Shown here piece by piece: positions 1 through 7,249 of a stretch of DNA of 43,472 bases (within the stretch, counting starts at the first letter, position 1; every line of letters begins with the position of its first letter). The translations under genes were made by a program, and so were the position numbers. The notes under the pieces were generated by a model. The model worked only from the letters and a program-made list of their open reading frames with translations, was not told the origin of the DNA and made no database searches. Source of the DNA: Actinoplanes lutulentus (GTDB lineage Bacteria; Actinomycetota; Actinomycetes; Mycobacteriales; Micromonosporaceae); assembly GCF_003259845.1 (NCBI RefSeq), contig NZ_QLMJ01000034.1, positions 1 to 43,472 on the forward strand. Direction: 5' to 3'.

Positions 1-19
1 AAACCTGGGTGTCAGTCAT
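1..19 (-). CDS. Start of a gene running off the left edge
   Basis: An ATG lies at 19 on the minus strand and opens a frame reading M-T-D-T-Q-V before the window ends. It is preceded by a good Shine-Dalgarno (AAAGGAA, about 6-7 bases upstream) and by a 24-bp dyad at 32-55. These two signals are the only support for the start. The product cannot be named from six residues. An autoregulated transcription factor or a repressed enzyme would fit the operator. Confidence 0.5.
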
Positions 20-31
20 GCGCGTTCCTTT

Positions 32-55
32 GTTAGTGGTTGACCTATCACTAAC
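32..55. promoter_or_regulatory. Inverted repeat, probable repressor operator of the left-edge gene
   Basis: Perfect 7-bp arms GTTAGTG and CACTAAC are separated by 10 bases, giving a 24-bp dyad. It lies 13 bases upstream of the left-edge start codon, where a repressor would block transcription. The size and TTAGTG-type arms resemble TetR-family operators. The repressor itself is not visible and could be the left-edge gene. Confidence 0.5.
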
Positions 56-56
56 G

Positions 57-300
57 TACCGGGTGGTGTCCCAGCTGGGAAGCGCGAGCCCGGTGTGCCT
101 TCTCACGGCCCCGCACCCTTGGCGCATCGGGTTGTGGTCGCTCTGCTCCAGCGGCTTGAGGGACAGCCGCCCCTACCGCCCGTTCCGAGCCGACGGGGTG
201 GGAATGGCGATGCTGTGCTGGTTGTCGCCGGCGTGCGGGTTGGGCGTTGTCGGTGTCGTTCACGAGGCTTGTGGCGTCCGTTCGAGGGCGGCGGCAGGGG
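57..300. other. Intergenic stretch, no gene seen
   Basis: The open frames here on both strands lack a ribosome binding site and family motifs, and look like high-GC shadows. No hairpin with a T-run follows the methyltransferase stop at 301, so the 3' end of that operon is not marked. Confidence 0.4.
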
Positions 301-930
301 TCAGCTGCGGCGCAGGGCGATGATGTTGTCGGTGACGATGGCCGTCTCGCCGGCGGGGCCGCGGGCCTCACGCTGGGCGGCCTCGACCCGGTACGGGATC
401 CACTGCTCGGGCTCGAGCTGCCAGGACCGCATCGTTTCCTGCGGTGTCGGAAAGACCGGGTTCTCGTCGCGGTTCCAGGACCATGGGGCCACCGAGGCGT
501 GGTCGACGACGAGCAGTAGCCCACCGGGACGGACGGCGTTCGCGGCCTTGGCCAGCACCTGTTCCCGCGGGAATCGCAGCGGGGTTTGCAGGTACTGCGC
601 GGTGACCAGGTCGAAGTCGCCGGCCGGGAAACTGACCGCCAGGTCGTGCTGCTCGGTGCGGATCCGCCCGGCGACACCGGCGGCGGCGGCCCGGTCAGCG
701 GCGCGGCGCAGCGCGGTGGGGGAGATGTCGACCGACACGACATTCCAGCCGCGGGTGGCCAGCCATACGCTGTCGGCGCCTTCGGCGCAGCCGAGGTCCA
801 ACGCGTCACCGGCCGCCACATCGGCGAGGCCGGTTACGACGTCGGCCAGCACGATGTTCACGCGCCGGTCCGTGGCCTGCTCTCGTCCGGCGTACAGCTT
901 CTCCCAGAACTGTTCAGCGGATCCGTTCAC
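301..930 (-). CDS. Class I SAM-dependent methyltransferase
   Basis: This 209-residue Rossmann-fold methyltransferase begins V-N-G-S-A-E-Q-F-W. The SAM-binding motif I reads LDLGCAEGADS around residues 44-54, the acidic end of strand 2 reads VSVDIS, and the post-motif reads VRPGGLLLVVDH. The frame is open far upstream, but the GTG at 930 is chosen because it forms a GTGA overlap with the stop of the flavoprotein gene, a standard sign of translational coupling. Flavoprotein/methyltransferase pairs of this kind are also known as one fused polypeptide, so the two products probably act in one pathway. The substrate is unknown; a small electrophile, metalloid or thiol is possible. This is the last gene of the visible operon. 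Confidence 0.8.
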   Translation of the reverse strand: MNGSAEQFWEKLYAGREQATDRRVNIVLADVVTGLADVAAGDALDLGCAEGADSVWLATRGWNVVSVDISPTALRRAADRAAAAGVAGRIRTEQHDLAVSFPAGDFDLVTAQYLQTPLRFPREQVLAKAANAVRPGGLLLVVDHASVAPWSWNRDENPVFPTPQETMRSWQLEPEQWIPYRVEAAQREARGPAGETAIVTDNIIALRRS

Positions 931-1949
931 AGCAGGTACCCCCGATCGGCCGGAACCTTTGCGGCTGACGGGCCGGGAATCTCGCCCCGGGTGGCGGCGA
1001 CCGCCGCATCGGTGTCTTCGTCGATCAGGGATGTGTTGATCGCTGCGGCGGCGGCGAGGCCGCTGCTGACCGCTCCGGCGACCTGCCCGAACAGGTCGGT
1101 GACGTTGCCCGCGACGTAGACGCCTGGCACTGATGTCACGCCAGTCGGCCCGGCCTCGACGCGGCTGCCGATGACGATGTCGCCCATGGTGAAGGGGGTT
1201 GCCCGCAGGCCCAGCGGGACGAGGAATTGTGCCCTGGCATGCAGGGACGTGCTGATCGCGACCGCGTCGCATTCGACGAGATGTCCGCCGGCGAGGCGTA
1301 CTCCGCGCAACCGGTCGCCGTCGATGGACACTTCGTCGGCCGGTCCGGTGACCACGGTGATGCCACGGGCGGCCAACCGTTCCCACTGCTCGTCGCCCGG
1401 CTGCACGCCGGGCTGTAGTAGGAGGGTGACATCCGGGCTGAGTTGGCGCCACAGGAAGGCGGTGTGCACGGCCGGCGTCGAGGAGGCGAGCACTGCGATG
1501 CGTTGATCACGTACCTCCCAGCCGTGGCAGTACGGGCAGTGCAGCACGTCGCGGCCCCACCGTTCGGCGAGCCCCGGGATCTGCGGTAGTACGTCGGCCA
1601 ATCCGCTGGCGGCCAGCACCCGCCGGGCACTCAGGCGCCGTCCATCGGCCAGCTCGACGGTGAACCGTGGCTGCGGCCCCGAGGGCAGGGCCGGACGGAC
1701 GGCGGCCACCGTGCCGTCGATGATCTGCGCCCCGTAGCCGCGAAGTTGCGCCCGACCGGATGCGAGAAGGTCAGCCGGCGACATGCCGTCTCGCGACAGA
1801 TAGTTGTGCACCCCGCTCGCAGGAGCGTTGCGGGGGGCTCCCGCATCAACCAGCACCAGCCGGTGCCGGAATCTCGCGAGCGACGTCGCCGCGGCCAGCC
1901 CGGCCGCACCACCGCCGATCACCACCACGTCTGCGCTGTTCGCATTCAT
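927..1949 (-). CDS. Thioredoxin-reductase-like FAD/NAD(P) disulfide oxidoreductase
   Basis: A 340-residue flavoprotein with an N-terminal FAD-binding motif (VVIGGGAAGLAA, about residues 9-20), a CPYC redox pair at Cys138 and Cys141, and a C-terminal FAD-contacting stretch (GVYVAGNVTD). The CxxC inside the NADPH domain is typical of low-molecular-weight thioredoxin reductases. The NADPH-domain glycine motif is degenerate (IAVLASS instead of GxGxxG/A), so cofactor use may differ from classical TrxB. The start at 1949 has AAGGGAA eight bases upstream. The stop overlaps the methyltransferase GTG by 4 bp. The gene lies 58 bp downstream of the alpha/beta hydrolase, so all three may be one operon. 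It is probably a specialised thiol or small-molecule oxidoreductase rather than the housekeeping TrxB. Confidence 0.85.
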   Translation of the reverse strand: MNANSADVVVIGGGAAGLAAATSLARFRHRLVLVDAGAPRNAPASGVHNYLSRDGMSPADLLASGRAQLRGYGAQIIDGTVAAVRPALPSGPQPRFTVELADGRRLSARRVLAASGLADVLPQIPGLAERWGRDVLHCPYCHGWEVRDQRIAVLASSTPAVHTAFLWRQLSPDVTLLLQPGVQPGDEQWERLAARGITVVTGPADEVSIDGDRLRGVRLAGGHLVECDAVAISTSLHARAQFLVPLGLRATPFTMGDIVIGSRVEAGPTGVTSVPGVYVAGNVTDLFGQVAGAVSSGLAAAAAINTSLIDEDTDAAVAATRGEIPGPSAAKVPADRGYLL

Positions 1950-2007
1950 TTCTTCGTTCCCTTGCTGTCCAGAACCCGATTTGCTGATGATGGGAAAGGT
2001 TCGGTTT

Positions 2008-3072
2008 TCAACTGGCGCCCCGACCGAAGAAATTGATCATCTCTGTGGTCACGAGCTGGGGGTTCTCTTCAGGCAGCCAGTGGCCCGAGCCGGAAACCTC
2101 GACAGCGCGGCTGATGTTGGACATGAGTGGCTGGACCGTCGAGCGGGTGAACTCGAGCGTGCCCTCGGCTGTCATCAGCATCGTCGGCATGGTGATCGGT
2201 TTCGCCGCTTTGTTGTCCCGCTCGTCGACATCCAACGTGCGGTAGAGGTTGAAACCGCCGGACAGCACCTGAGGTCGCTGATAGGTGCGAGCGAATTCGT
2301 CGATCTGAGCAGCGGTGAACGGCGCCTTTGCCCCGGGCCCACCGAAGCCGGCTCCGCCGTGGGCGACATAGCCGTAGAAGAGCGAGAGGTACTCGCGCAC
2401 GTCATCGTCGACGAGCATCTCGGGGAACCCGTCCTGGTTGTGGAAAGCCATGTGCCAGCTCAACTGGCGATAGGCGTCCGCACTGTGCGCTGGACCCGGG
2501 AGCGGATAATCCAAGTGGGCATACCTGACAACCTCGTCAGGGAATTGGGCGGCGTACTGGAAACCGACACCGGCCCCCAAGTCGTGCGCGGCCAGATTGA
2601 TCTGGTGCAGGCCGAGGTTGCCGGCGAGCAGCCCGTGCACGTACCGGGCCAGGGTGGCCTTGTCGTATCCCGATGGCGTGCCCACGCTGTCACCGAGCCC
2701 TGGCAGGTCGACCGCGTACACCGTGTACTTCTCGGCCAGAGCCGGCATGATGCCGCGCCACTCGAACCACGACTGTGGCCAGCCATGCAGCAGAACGAGC
2801 GGTTCGCCGGTTCCGCCGGTGACGTAATGTATGGTCACGCCGTCGACGTCAGCGGTCCTGTGCGAGAACTGACGGTTGAATTCGGCGTCGTCGCGGGTCG
2901 CCGCGTCGAAGCCAGTGGAAGCTACCGCGGGCGCTGTCCCCGGGGCGGCTTCCTGGCCCTGAGCCTCAGGCGTGGTACAGGCTGCCGTCAGGGCCACCGT
3001 TGCTGCGGCGGCGATCACGACACGCGACCACCGGGCCGCGACTCCAGAAGCTGTTGTTGCTGTTGTAAGCAT
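2008..3072 (-). CDS. Exported alpha/beta hydrolase, epoxide hydrolase-like
   Basis: 354 residues. A basic N-terminus and hydrophobic stretch end in LTAAC (Cys32), a lipobox-like site, so it is probably a lipoprotein or secreted. The hydrolase core follows: HGWPQSWFEW (oxyanion-hole HGxP, about 96-105), the nucleophile elbow HDLGAG with Asp164, and a late GSGHWLPEENP carrying the catalytic His. An Asp nucleophile together with HGWP is the pattern of epoxide hydrolases and haloacetate dehalogenases. The start at 3072 has GGAGG nine bases upstream. It is divergent from the XRE-cupin gene across 79 bp, which suggests control by that protein. The exact substrate is unknown. Confidence 0.85.
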   Translation of the reverse strand: MLTTATTASGVAARWSRVVIAAAATVALTAACTTPEAQGQEAAPGTAPAVASTGFDAATRDDAEFNRQFSHRTADVDGVTIHYVTGGTGEPLVLLHGWPQSWFEWRGIMPALAEKYTVYAVDLPGLGDSVGTPSGYDKATLARYVHGLLAGNLGLHQINLAAHDLGAGVGFQYAAQFPDEVVRYAHLDYPLPGPAHSADAYRQLSWHMAFHNQDGFPEMLVDDDVREYLSLFYGYVAHGGAGFGGPGAKAPFTAAQIDEFARTYQRPQVLSGGFNLYRTLDVDERDNKAAKPITMPTMLMTAEGTLEFTRSTVQPLMSNISRAVEVSGSGHWLPEENPQLVTTEMINFFGRGAS

Positions 3073-3129
3073 CGATTGCTACCTCCGCGACCAGCATCGC
3101 CAGCGACATCGCCGACTTGCTAGAAAAAT

Positions 3130-3141
3130 TGCGGATCCGCA
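3130..3141. promoter_or_regulatory. 12-bp perfect palindrome in the divergent promoter region
   Basis: TGCGGATCCGCA is perfectly symmetric and ends 10 bases before the XRE-cupin start, between two divergent genes. It could be the operator of the XRE-cupin protein. A 12-bp palindrome in GC-rich DNA can arise by chance, so this rests mainly on its position. Confidence 0.3.
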
Positions 3142-3151
3142 TCATGGCCCG

Positions 3152-3763
3152 ATGAACACCACCGAAGACGACGTTCTGGCGCAGGTCGGCCCACGTCTGC
3201 GCGCGCTACGCCAGTCCCGCAACATCTCCCTGGCAGCCCTGGCGGCAGAGACCGGGCTGACCGCCAGCACGTTGTCGCGGCTCGAGACCGGAAAACTGCG
3301 CCCGACGCTGGAGCAACTACTTCCGCTCGCGCGGGCGTACAGCGTCCCCCTCGACGACCTGGTCGCGGCACCACCTACCGGTGACCCCCGCATCCACCTG
3401 CGTCCCATCCGGCGAGGCAGCTTCACCGTCGTGCCGCTGACGCGACGCCCCGGAGGAATCCAGGCGTACAAAGTCATCTATCCGCCCGCCACATCATCGC
3501 CGCCGACCCTGCAAACCCATGATGGGTACGAATGGTTCTATGTGCTCAATGGGCAGGTCCGGCTGCTTCTGGGCGATCAGCAATACCAGCTGGGCCCTGG
3601 AGAAGCCGCCGACTTCGACACCCGCACACCGCACCATCTCTCCAGCGCCGGCACCCAACCCGCAGAACTACTGACGCTTTTCAGCGCCCAAGGAGAACGA
3701 GCACACCTTTCGCCGCTCACGGATACCGATCACCACCACGAGGCCCAGTCCTGCGACAGCTGA
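3152..3763 (+). CDS. XRE-family regulator with C-terminal cupin domain
   Basis: 203 residues. The N-terminal helix-turn-helix (about residues 12-66) includes LAALAAETGLTASTLSRLE, a classical XRE fold. A short linker leads to a cupin barrel (about 105-185) with HDGYEWFYVLNGQVRLLLG and a second motif around FDTRTPHHL. Such proteins are cytoplasmic one-component sensors in which the cupin binds a small ligand. The ATG at 3152 is used because the upstream frame covers the divergent promoter and only the HTH onward resembles the family. The gene probably regulates the divergent hydrolase, flavoprotein and methyltransferase operon, and itself. Confidence 0.88.
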   Translation: MNTTEDDVLAQVGPRLRALRQSRNISLAALAAETGLTASTLSRLETGKLRPTLEQLLPLARAYSVPLDDLVAAPPTGDPRIHLRPIRRGSFTVVPLTRRPGGIQAYKVIYPPATSSPPTLQTHDGYEWFYVLNGQVRLLLGDQQYQLGPGEAADFDTRTPHHLSSAGTQPAELLTLFSAQGERAHLSPLTDTDHHHEAQSCDS

Positions 3764-3881
3764 TCGCGGTCCCGTGCCTGCTTTTGTCCAGGTTTTGCAG
3801 CCGGGATGCGGTCGGCGAACGCTGCGCGCCGGGTCCCCGACCTGGGGCGGCGTCTCCGACCCGCCTGCGAAATTACTTCGG

Positions 3882-3928
3882 TACCGATCGGTGCAGATGT
3901 GCTATCGTCGTTTCGGTACCAAGCGGTA
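3882..3928 (+). promoter_or_regulatory. Promoter with two TetR-type operators
   Basis: Two 12-bp dyads, TACCGATCGGTG (3882-3893) and TACCAAGCGGTA (3917-3928), are centred 35 bp apart around a -10-like TGCTAT (3900-3905). The first dyad plus the 6-base gap and TGCTAT is matched almost base for base upstream of the TetR gene at 5092-5115. The first operator would sit in the promoter spacer and the second near the transcription start, a good design for repression. The target is the SnoaL-like gene at 3957. Confidence 0.65.
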
Positions 3929-3956
3929 CGGATGTGAAAGATCGAAAGGCGCCATC

Positions 3957-4391
3957 GTGACGCAGAACGACGAGACCCGGGCCGCCGTGATGGGCCTGCT
4001 CCAGGCCATCGGCGCCGGCGACCCGGCCGCAACCGCGACTCACTACGCCGAGCAGGTCACCTGGAAGGTCGGCTTCCCCGCCGACGAGCAGGACGGCTCC
4101 GGTATCCCCTGGGTCCGCCCCCGCTCGACACGCGCCGACATGGAAGACCTCTACCGCACACTGGCGAAGTATCACGTGCCGGGCAAATCCAAGTCGGAAA
4201 TCCATGCGATCCTCGTCGATGGCGCCGATGCTGCAGTGGTCGGCCAGTTCGGCCAGACCTTGCGGCACAACAACGTCTTCTACACCAGCGAGTTCATCCT
4301 GTACCTGACCGTCGTCGACGGCCTCGTGACCCGGCACCACATCATCGAGGACAACATGTCAGTGAAGCGGGCGTTCGACACTGCGGCCTGA
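3957..4391 (+). CDS. SnoaL/NTF2-like small protein
   Basis: 144 residues with the layout of an NTF2-like cone fold: an N-terminal helix (ETRAAVMGLLQAIGAGD), an early THYAEQVTWKV strand, and C-terminal strands ending VVDGLVTRHHIIEDN. Relatives bind or convert small hydrophobic ligands, and the ketosteroid-isomerase/SnoaL group includes both enzymes and binding proteins. No catalytic set is clear here. The GTG at 3957 is chosen because GAAAGGC precedes it and the homology-like sequence begins there; the frame is open further upstream through the operators. Expression is probably repressed by the convergent TetR protein encoded at 4474-5058. Confidence 0.75.
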   Translation: MTQNDETRAAVMGLLQAIGAGDPAATATHYAEQVTWKVGFPADEQDGSGIPWVRPRSTRADMEDLYRTLAKYHVPGKSKSEIHAILVDGADAAVVGQFGQTLRHNNVFYTSEFILYLTVVDGLVTRHHIIEDNMSVKRAFDTAA

Positions 4392-4473
4392 CGCCCAGCC
4401 TGGGCGGCGGCCGAAACGGAGCGGCGGATTCACCGATCCCGCCGCCGCCCGGATAGAGCGAAACGCCATCAGG

Positions 4474-5058
4474 TCAGGCAGACGGCCAGTTCAGCAACGC
4501 TGTGTCGGCCACGTCCTGCAAGTCCTGCCGAGTGGCACCTGTCACTGCCTGAACAGCGATGCCGTTAGCCACTGTCATGACGTACCGGGCGAGCCGCGCC
4601 GGGTCGCTATCAGCAGGCAGGTCACCTTCTTCAACCGCGCGACGGAACCGCTGCTCGAGCCTTGATTCACCATCGCGGCGCCAGGCGACCAGCACGTCGC
4701 GTGCGCCGTGGGCGGTGGCGCTGGTGGCGAGGGCTCCGTGGACACCCAGGCATCCGGCTGGTGATCCTGGACGGGTAGTGGCTCTCACCGATCCCTGCAG
4801 GAATGCCGCGGCGACCTGCCGGGCGGTCGGCTCCTCGACGGCGCGCGCACCGTAATCCGCCGGACCCTCGACGTACTTCTCGAGGGCCCGGCGGAACAAG
4901 TCGTCCTTATTGCCGAATGCGGCGTACATGCTGGTCTTGCTGATACCCATTGCTGTGGTGAGATCGCTGAGGCTGGCGCCTTCGTACCCCTGCGCCCAGA
5001 AGACATGTACCGCAGCCTCGAGAGCTTCCTCGGCGTCAAAACCCCTGGGCCGGCCCAT
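4474..5058 (-). CDS. TetR/AcrR-family repressor
   Basis: 194 residues. The N-terminal HTH (about residues 10-55) contains ASLSDLTTAMGISKTSMYAAFGNKDDLFRRAL, seen here in parts: SLSDLTTAMGISKTSMY followed by AFGNKDDLF, the TetR signature. The C-terminal half is helical ligand-binding sequence with RPGSPAGCLG. An upstream GTG at 5106 would lie inside the operator and before the -10 box, so the ATG at 5058 is the better start, with GGAAAAG upstream. The gene is convergent with the SnoaL-like gene and shares its operator/promoter module, so it most likely represses both itself and that gene. The inducer is unknown. Confidence 0.88.
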   Translation of the reverse strand: MGRPRGFDAEEALEAAVHVFWAQGYEGASLSDLTTAMGISKTSMYAAFGNKDDLFRRALEKYVEGPADYGARAVEEPTARQVAAAFLQGSVRATTRPGSPAGCLGVHGALATSATAHGARDVLVAWRRDGESRLEQRFRRAVEEGDLPADSDPARLARYVMTVANGIAVQAVTGATRQDLQDVADTALLNWPSA

Positions 5059-5091
5059 CTGCTTTTCCGACTGACCATCCACATTCTCAAA

Positions 5092-5115
5092 ATAGCACTT
5101 CCGCACCAGGCGGTA
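5092..5115 (-). promoter_or_regulatory. Autoregulatory operator and promoter of the TetR gene
   Basis: On the minus strand the sequence reads TACCGCCTGGTG, six bases, then TGCTAT (-10 at 5092-5097). The copy before the SnoaL-like gene reads TACCGATCGGTG, six bases, TGCTAT. Nineteen of 24 positions agree and the spacing is identical. The predicted transcription start near 5085 lies 27 bases before the ATG at 5058. Confidence 0.65.
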
Positions 5116-5141
5116 CGGATGTGCTTGGTCGACAGGTCTGC

Positions 5142-5273
5142 CATGGGGACACTGACGCCGCCGAGGCCATCGAACAGGCGTTGCTGGCCTTTGGGAACAC
5201 CTTTCCTGGTGGGCGCGCGGTTCGCGTCCAGCGAGCAGTCGGCTCCTGGGACGCGAGAGCCGGGCGCGCGTGA
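5142..5273 (+). other. Short coding-like frame without a start, possible remnant
   Basis: Between the TetR and MerR genes one plus frame reads TDAAEAIEQALLAFGNTF and continues to GSWDARAGRA, then a stop at 5271. It lacks an ATG or GTG near its start and has no ribosome binding site. The residue mix is more protein-like than in the other frames, so it may be the 3' scrap of a lost gene. I do not recognise a family. Confidence 0.2.
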
Positions 5274-5288
5274 ACGTAGCCTGGTCTC

Positions 5289-5762
5289 ATGCCTGTGGTC
5301 CAAGAGCTTTTCTCCATCGGGGAAGTCAGTGCGCGCACTGGCCTGAGCATCGATACTCTCCGCTTCTACGAGCGCCAGGGCCTGTTTCCGCCTCCCCGCC
5401 GAAGTGCGGGTGGCCGCCGGGGGTTCTCGGCCGATGACCTCGCCTGGATCGGCATCTGTCAGCGCTTACGTGCCTCCGGGATGCCCTTGCCCGAGATCGC
5501 CCGTTACGCCGAGCTGGTCCGGGCCGGCGCCGGCAACGAGGGTGAGCGCTTGACGTTGTTGCAGCGCCACGAAGCGGCAGTGCGAGCACAGATGGCAGCT
5601 TTGCAGGACGCGCTCGACCTGATCTCCACGAAGGTGGCGGCATATTCCGAGGCTGTGGCACTCGGGACCGCAGGTGACCTCTTTGTCAGGGACGACGAAG
5701 ACGACGCCTACTTTGCGGCCCGGGGCATGACCGGCGCGCACAAGCCTGACCCGGCTTCCTGA
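5289..5762 (+). CDS. MerR-family transcriptional regulator
   Basis: 157 residues. The N-terminal winged HTH reads FSIGEVSARTGLSIDTLRFY then ERQGLFPPPRR (about residues 8-39), the canonical MerR start. A dimerisation coiled coil follows (about 85-125), including LLQRHEAAVRAQMAALQDALDLI. The short C-terminus has no cysteine cluster, so it is not a typical metal or SoxR-type sensor and fits the small-molecule or aldehyde/NmlR-like group. It lies just upstream of a MerR-type promoter (5781-5811) and a SnoaL-like gene in the same direction, so it probably activates that gene. No strong Shine-Dalgarno is seen before 5289. Confidence 0.9.
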   Translation: MPVVQELFSIGEVSARTGLSIDTLRFYERQGLFPPPRRSAGGRRGFSADDLAWIGICQRLRASGMPLPEIARYAELVRAGAGNEGERLTLLQRHEAAVRAQMAALQDALDLISTKVAAYSEAVALGTAGDLFVRDDEDDAYFAARGMTGAHKPDPAS

Positions 5763-5780
5763 CGCGCCTGGACGGCGGGA

Positions 5781-5811
5781 TTGACCTGGAGTCAACTCCA
5801 GGTTCTACGGT
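5781..5811 (+). promoter_or_regulatory. MerR-type promoter with 19-bp spacer and dyad
   Basis: TTGACC (-35, 5781-5786) and TACGGT (-10, 5806-5811) are separated by 19 bases, longer than the usual 17 and diagnostic of MerR-activated promoters. The spacer carries ACCTGGAGT and ACTCCAGGT (5784-5792 and 5795-5803), 9-bp arms around two bases. It lies between the MerR gene and the SnoaL-like gene that it should drive. Confidence 0.8.
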
Positions 5812-5885
5812 TGCAGACCTGGCCCCCGAGCCACTCTGGTGAGCCTCTGGTGAAGTGCCATCGTCGGCAAACGTAAGGAAAGAAC

Positions 5886-6350
5886 ATGTCTCAGTTCATC
5901 GAGCCCGATGACACCCGCTACGACGCGCGCTCGCGTGCGCTTGTGCAGGTCGGCCGCGACGCCATCGCTCAGGAGAATCCTGCTGTGCTGCGGGAGTACT
6001 TCAGGGAGGACTTCCGGTTCCACGGCCCCGGCGTCGAACTCGACTTTCAGGGACTCGAGGTCTTCTTCGCGCAGATGCGGGCGGCGTTCAGCGGCTTCTA
6101 CTGCGAACGCTACGAGATCCTCTCGTCCGGTTCCCTCGTTGGGTGCCGCACCGAGATGGGCGGCATCTTCGACGGGCCGTTCGAGCCGTCGCCGTTCGGC
6201 ACGATTCAGCCCCACGGCGGCAAGTTCACGCTGACGCTGATCAACATGTTCCGATACGACGATGACGGCAAACTCGCAGAGGAGTGGGTGCAGTACGACA
6301 ACCTAGAGACCATGCGCCAGCTCGGCGTCGAACTTGCCCCCCGATCGTGA
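5886..6350 (+). CDS. SnoaL-like (NTF2-fold) protein under MerR control
   Basis: 154 residues. An N-terminal helix (TRYDARSRALVQVGRDAIAQ) is followed by YFREDFRFHGPGVELDFQG and a C-terminal MFRYDDDGKLAEEWVQYDN, the pattern of SnoaL-like cyclase/isomerase-fold proteins. AAGGAAAG upstream supports the ATG at 5886. The MerR-type promoter just upstream makes this the likely regulated target. The biochemical role is unknown; binding or detoxifying the MerR inducer is one possibility. After its TGA the same frame stays open for 40 codons (see 6351-6473). Confidence 0.8.
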   Translation: MSQFIEPDDTRYDARSRALVQVGRDAIAQENPAVLREYFREDFRFHGPGVELDFQGLEVFFAQMRAAFSGFYCERYEILSSGSLVGCRTEMGGIFDGPFEPSPFGTIQPHGGKFTLTLINMFRYDDDGKLAEEWVQYDNLETMRQLGVELAPRS

Positions 6351-6473
6351 TGCCCACCATTCGTACTCATCGAGTGCGACGACGCCACCACGGTGCGCCA
6401 ATACGCCTTGAACGCTGAAAAAGGCGGCTACCAGCTCAACCCGGCCGGAACGCGATACTTGATCACGTCCTGA
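6351..6473 (+). other. Coding-like frame directly after the SnoaL-like stop
   Basis: In the same frame as the SnoaL-like gene, right after its TGA, 40 codons read CPPFVLIECDDATTVRQYAL and on to GTRYLITS before a TGA at 6471. The sequence looks like the C-terminus of a real small alpha/beta protein. It has no start codon of its own. It may be the tail of a lost neighbouring gene fused here by deletion, or a readthrough extension. I do not recognise the family. Confidence 0.35.
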
Positions 6474-6889
6474 CCGTGGTGCCGGACATCTTCTGACCTG
6501 GCGAACGCACGATGGACAGGGCGGGCCAGTGGTCGCGGGTCGATCGACGGGCGCTCCCATGTCGCGTTATGGCATTCCCTTATTGATCGATCGAATGCCG
6601 CACCCGATTGCGGTGCGTACTGTCGAACGACTGGTCAGCCGAGCCCCGCTCGGCCTGCATCGGTGCTGTGGCCGCCGATTTCGACGCAGAGTGACTTGAT
6701 CACGTGGTGATCCGGTGGTGATCGGATGTCGGCGACCGGGACGATGGTCACGAAGTGTACTCACGACCACTAGCCGTCTGACTGCCGGTTAGAGGGGGCG
6801 CCATGCATCCTGTCCGGGCATTGCGTTCGCGCAAGGCCACGAGCGTGATGGGGAGCCGAAGCTGATGCCTGCTCCCCATCAAGGCCTAC
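6474..6889. other. Intergenic stretch, no gene seen
   Basis: About 400 bases with no convincing frame. There is a 9-bp direct repeat GTGGTGATC at 6704-6712 and 6715-6723, and a weak dyad CGCACC/GGTGCG at 6599-6617. It borders the transposase remnant, so it may include degraded insertion-sequence flank, but no terminal inverted repeat could be identified. Confidence 0.3.
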
Positions 6890-7249
6890 TCATCGTCGGT
6901 CTCCGGCAGCGCTAATGGGTGTGGTTCGCCGGTGAGTCCGGCGAGGGCGGGTGGCGCGGGCGATGTTGGTGGCGCCGTTGGTGCGGTGTCAGCCGATGGC
7001 GGTGTTACGCAGTGTCGCGATGACGGCGGGTCCGGTGCCGGTTCGGGCTTGATGATGGTCTTCACGGAACGTCACGTCGCCGACGTGATGGGTGCGGTTT
7101 TCGATGTGCCAGTGCTGGCGGATCCAGGTCTGCATGTCGCGGGCCACGGCTTGGCCGGCGGGCAGGGAGATGGTCAGGAAGGCCGTCTCGCGGCTGGTCC
7201 GGCCAGCGGTGATGCGGGTCCGGGTGATCCGGATGGCCTCAAACCGCCA
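6890..7249 (-). pseudogene. 3' remnant of an ISAs1-like transposase
   Basis: On the minus strand the frame contains AFLTISLPAGQAVARDM, then RQHWHIENRTHHVGDVTF and RTGTGPAVIATLRNTAIG. This is the C-terminal DDE block of ISAs1-type transposases, where an IENR-HHVxDVTFxED motif and a TGxGPxVxATLRNxAI tail are usual. A TGA at 6989-6991 replaces what is probably a Trp codon, because the same frame continues HRTNGATNIARATR to a second stop at 6890. The N-terminal two thirds, with the first catalytic acids, are missing. At 7249 the sequence changes abruptly to an MFS fragment on the other strand. Confidence 0.75.

Noticed and set aside
6303..6560. An 85-codon open frame on the minus strand
   Set aside because: It overlaps the SnoaL-like gene end, has no ribosome site and no recognisable motif. 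The plus-strand post-stop frame is more protein-like.
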